Assembly (NCBI GenBank): GCA_030642125.1
Contig: DAOWOJ010000020.1
Location: 1-7,020 of the forward strand
Length of the DNA: 7,020 nucleotides
Source: Candidatus Aenigmatarchaeota archaeon
GTDB lineage: Archaea > Aenigmatarchaeota > Aenigmatarchaeia > DAOWOJ01
Direction of reading: 5' to 3'
Of the stretch, positions 5,704 through 7,020 are shown piece by piece (position 1 is the first letter of the stretch; each line of letters begins with the position of its first letter). Both the position numbers and the translations under genes were made by a program. The notes under the pieces are model-generated. The model had not been told where the DNA came from, did not search any database, and saw only the letters and a list, made by a program, of their open reading frames with translations.

Positions 5704-6417
5704 ATGGAAGAAATTATTAAATTGCTGAATAAATATTTTAATCCAATTTCAATATTTTTATATGGATCAAGAGCAAGAACTGACTTTATGAAAAAAAGCG
5801 ATTTTGAAATTGGAGTTTTTTTTTCAAAAGATAATTATGCTGGAAGAAACGAAATTAAAAAAATTGTTAGTAATGAGTTATTCAATATTTATCCTTTTGA
5901 ATATGAACATTTTATTCAAGGGAAAATAGATACCCCTTTTCAAAAGAATATTTATTTGTGTGAATTAATTTTAGCCGGAAAAACTCTTTCTGGAGAAAAA
6001 ATTATAGAAAAAATGAAAGCTCCTCAAATAGGTATAATTGATTTAATTCAAGATTTAAGATTTAATTTAGGTTATGCTCTTGCTTCTGTAATTTCTCATA
6101 GGAATGGAGATAAAAAAACAGCTTCTTATGAATTTTATAAATCTTGCTTATTTGCTACAAGAGATTTAGAAATATTGCAACTAAAAGTTTTTCCAATTGG
6201 TTTTAACAATATATTAAACTTTTCTAAAAAATTGAATATTAACGAATATAAAAATCTTGTCGAAAAGGCATTTAATATAAGAAAAAGTAAGCAAAAATAT
6301 AAAGAACAAGATATATTCAAAAATATTTCTTATATTAATGAATTCATTGAACCACTTCTTTTAGAATCTTTTGAAAAAAATAAAAATATGAAATTCATAT
6401 TAAATACGAAAGTGTAA
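5704..6417 (+). CDS. Nucleotidyltransferase-domain protein with HEPN-like helical C-terminus
   Basis: A 237-residue protein of the Pol-beta nucleotidyltransferase superfamily. The nucleotide-binding signature LYGSRAR is at residues 19-25 and the metal motif follows as KSDFEIGVF at 31-39. The usual pair of aspartates (SDxDxxV) is here D33 and E35, a conservative change at the second ligand. A third acidic ligand could be E66 or E68 in FEYEHF. Residues from about 112 to 220 are helical, with GYALASVISHR and YEFYKSCLFATRDLEIL, resembling HEPN domains that pair with minimal nucleotidyltransferases. The RNase motif R-X4-6-H of toxic HEPN proteins is not seen. In MNT-HEPN modules the two parts act as antitoxin and toxin or modify RNA or protein; here they would be one chain, so such a role is only inference. 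The gene is very AT-rich (13 and 15 G+C in 60 bases at 6001 and 6121), lacks a ribosome site and stands alone. Confidence 0.75.
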   Translation: MEEIIKLLNKYFNPISIFLYGSRARTDFMKKSDFEIGVFFSKDNYAGRNEIKKIVSNELFNIYPFEYEHFIQGKIDTPFQKNIYLCELILAGKTLSGEKIIEKMKAPQIGIIDLIQDLRFNLGYALASVISHRNGDKKTASYEFYKSCLFATRDLEILQLKVFPIGFNNILNFSKKLNINEYKNLVEKAFNIRKSKQKYKEQDIFKNISYINEFIEPLLLESFEKNKNMKFILNTKV

Positions 6418-6489
6418 TAAAATATACTTTAGATACAAAAATCAAAATAAAAGAAATTTAATTTTTCCTCGAAAATCAACTTAAAAACA

Positions 6490-6497
6490 TATAAATA
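6490..6497 (+). promoter_or_regulatory. Archaeal TATA box for the small gene at 6520
   Basis: TATAAATA with an A-rich TFB-recognition-like stretch (AAAAAC) just upstream. Its centre is 26-27 bases before the ATG at 6520, the same distance as for the TatD gene, and no Shine-Dalgarno site is present. This is the clearest leaderless archaeal promoter in the window. Confidence 0.6.
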
Positions 6498-6519
6498 ATG
6501 TAGTAGTAATAAATCTAAT

Positions 6520-6868
6520 ATGGATGATACAGATCTTAAATATGATGAATATTGTAGAATAATTGCCGAATCAAGAGATTTAAGTCATTTAATTGAGCAT
6601 TTTAGAGAGCATGTTTCTGAACATTATTATAGGCATAATACATGTGATCAAACTAATTTAGATATTTGGCTGATTGGAATATTGAATTTCATGTATATTT
6701 TAGATAAAAAAAAAACTAGATATTACAAAAGAAGATATGTTATTTAAACTTTGTACATATCATAAAAACCACGGCGGACCAAATGCGCCTTTTGACGTTG
6801 ATAAATTTATAAAAGAATATGACGGGAAAATTAAGAAATTCTATGAGAAGAAAGACAAACCAAAATAA
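6520..6868 (+). pseudogene. Small unrecognised protein interrupted by a frameshift at an A10 run
   Basis: The first frame encodes 75 residues and stops at 6745-6747. Its last dozen residues (KTRYYKRRYVI) look unlike what precedes them. From the run of ten A at 6706-6715 another frame continues as KKKLDITKEDMLFKLCTYHK, then NHGGPNAPFDVDKFIKEYDG, and ends at 6866-6868. Removing one A joins both parts into a 115-residue acidic-to-basic helical protein without gaps. It is rich in histidine and tyrosine near residues 22-40 (HLIEHFREHVSEHYYRHN) and has a lysine-rich tail. I do not recognise the family; no membrane segment or signal is evident. A strong TATA box with the right spacing shows the start is real. 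The shift may be a sequencing error in the homopolymer, a genuine mutation, or slippage used in expression. It is the last gene seen, with 150 bases of unassigned DNA after it. Confidence 0.65.
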
Positions 6869-7020
6869 ATGTTTATATCATCCAATATTTTCTTTACTTC
6901 TATTACGTATTGCTGATTCACTTAACAGATATTTTGCAGTTATTCGATTTGATTTTCGATGTAATTGGAAAAGTTAAAGAAACCATTTTTCATAATCATA
7001 TTTTATAAAATTAAATAATA
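6869..7020. other. Unassigned 3' end of the window
   Basis: A T-rich stretch at about 6887-6902 may end the transcript of the preceding gene. On the minus strand a TATA-like TTTATAAAAT lies at about 7000-7009, followed by an ATG, but the frame it opens is only about 16 residues long. A 32-codon minus-strand open stretch lacks a start. I see no supported gene here. Confidence 0.35.

Noticed and set aside
6889..6984. Minus-strand stretch of 32 codons near the window end
   Set aside because: It has no start codon, no ribosome site and no recognisable motif.

Overview
The window is AT-rich DNA, most likely from an archaeon. Three genes (starts at 99, 1406 and 6520) have a TATA-like box just upstream and almost no room for a 5' leader. 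For two of them the box centre lies 26-27 bases before the ATG, the spacing expected of leaderless archaeal transcripts. The TatD-type nuclease, the nucleotidyltransferase and the small orphan gene, all very AT-rich, would suit a small-genome DPANN-type archaeon (Woesearchaeota/Pacearchaeota-like). That lineage call is inference; another low-GC archaeon is possible.

Layout. At 99-845 is an intact TatD-family metal-dependent DNase. From about 846 to 2291 the region is sparse and looks decayed. It holds the C-terminal stub of an N-acetylglucosamine-6-phosphate deacetylase on the minus strand (967-1182), then a protein with seven 10-11-residue repeats (1406-1852). The sense strand after that stop carries further protein-like fragments in shifting frames up to about 2028, so the repeat gene is probably a frameshifted remnant of a longer one.

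From 2292 to 5635 lies a complete ABC importer of the NitT/TauT/ThiXYZ class. It consists of one polypeptide fusing ATPase and permease (2292-3902), an iron-sulfur flavoprotein (4059-4652) and a membrane-anchored substrate-binding protein (4640-5635) that overlaps the flavoprotein by 13 bases. These genes have Shine-Dalgarno sites and sampled stretches are richer in G+C than the flanking genes, which suggests a separate origin. A TATA-like element followed by a perfect 14-bp palindrome lies in front of the flavoprotein, so the second half of the cluster may have its own regulated promoter.

From 5704 onward the DNA is again very AT-rich. It holds a Pol-beta-superfamily nucleotidyltransferase with a HEPN-like helical tail (5704-6417) and a small unrecognised gene (6520-6868) broken by a run of ten A at 6706-6715.

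How the genes work together: the binding protein would capture a small organic or oxyanion ligand and deliver it to a homodimer of the fused ATPase-permease. The flavoprotein, translationally coupled to the binding protein, could act on the imported compound or in redox protection. The ligand cannot be fixed from sequence; thiamine-pyrimidine precursors, sulfonates and riboflavin are all handled by this transporter class. No rRNA, tRNA, CRISPR array or intact mobile element was seen.
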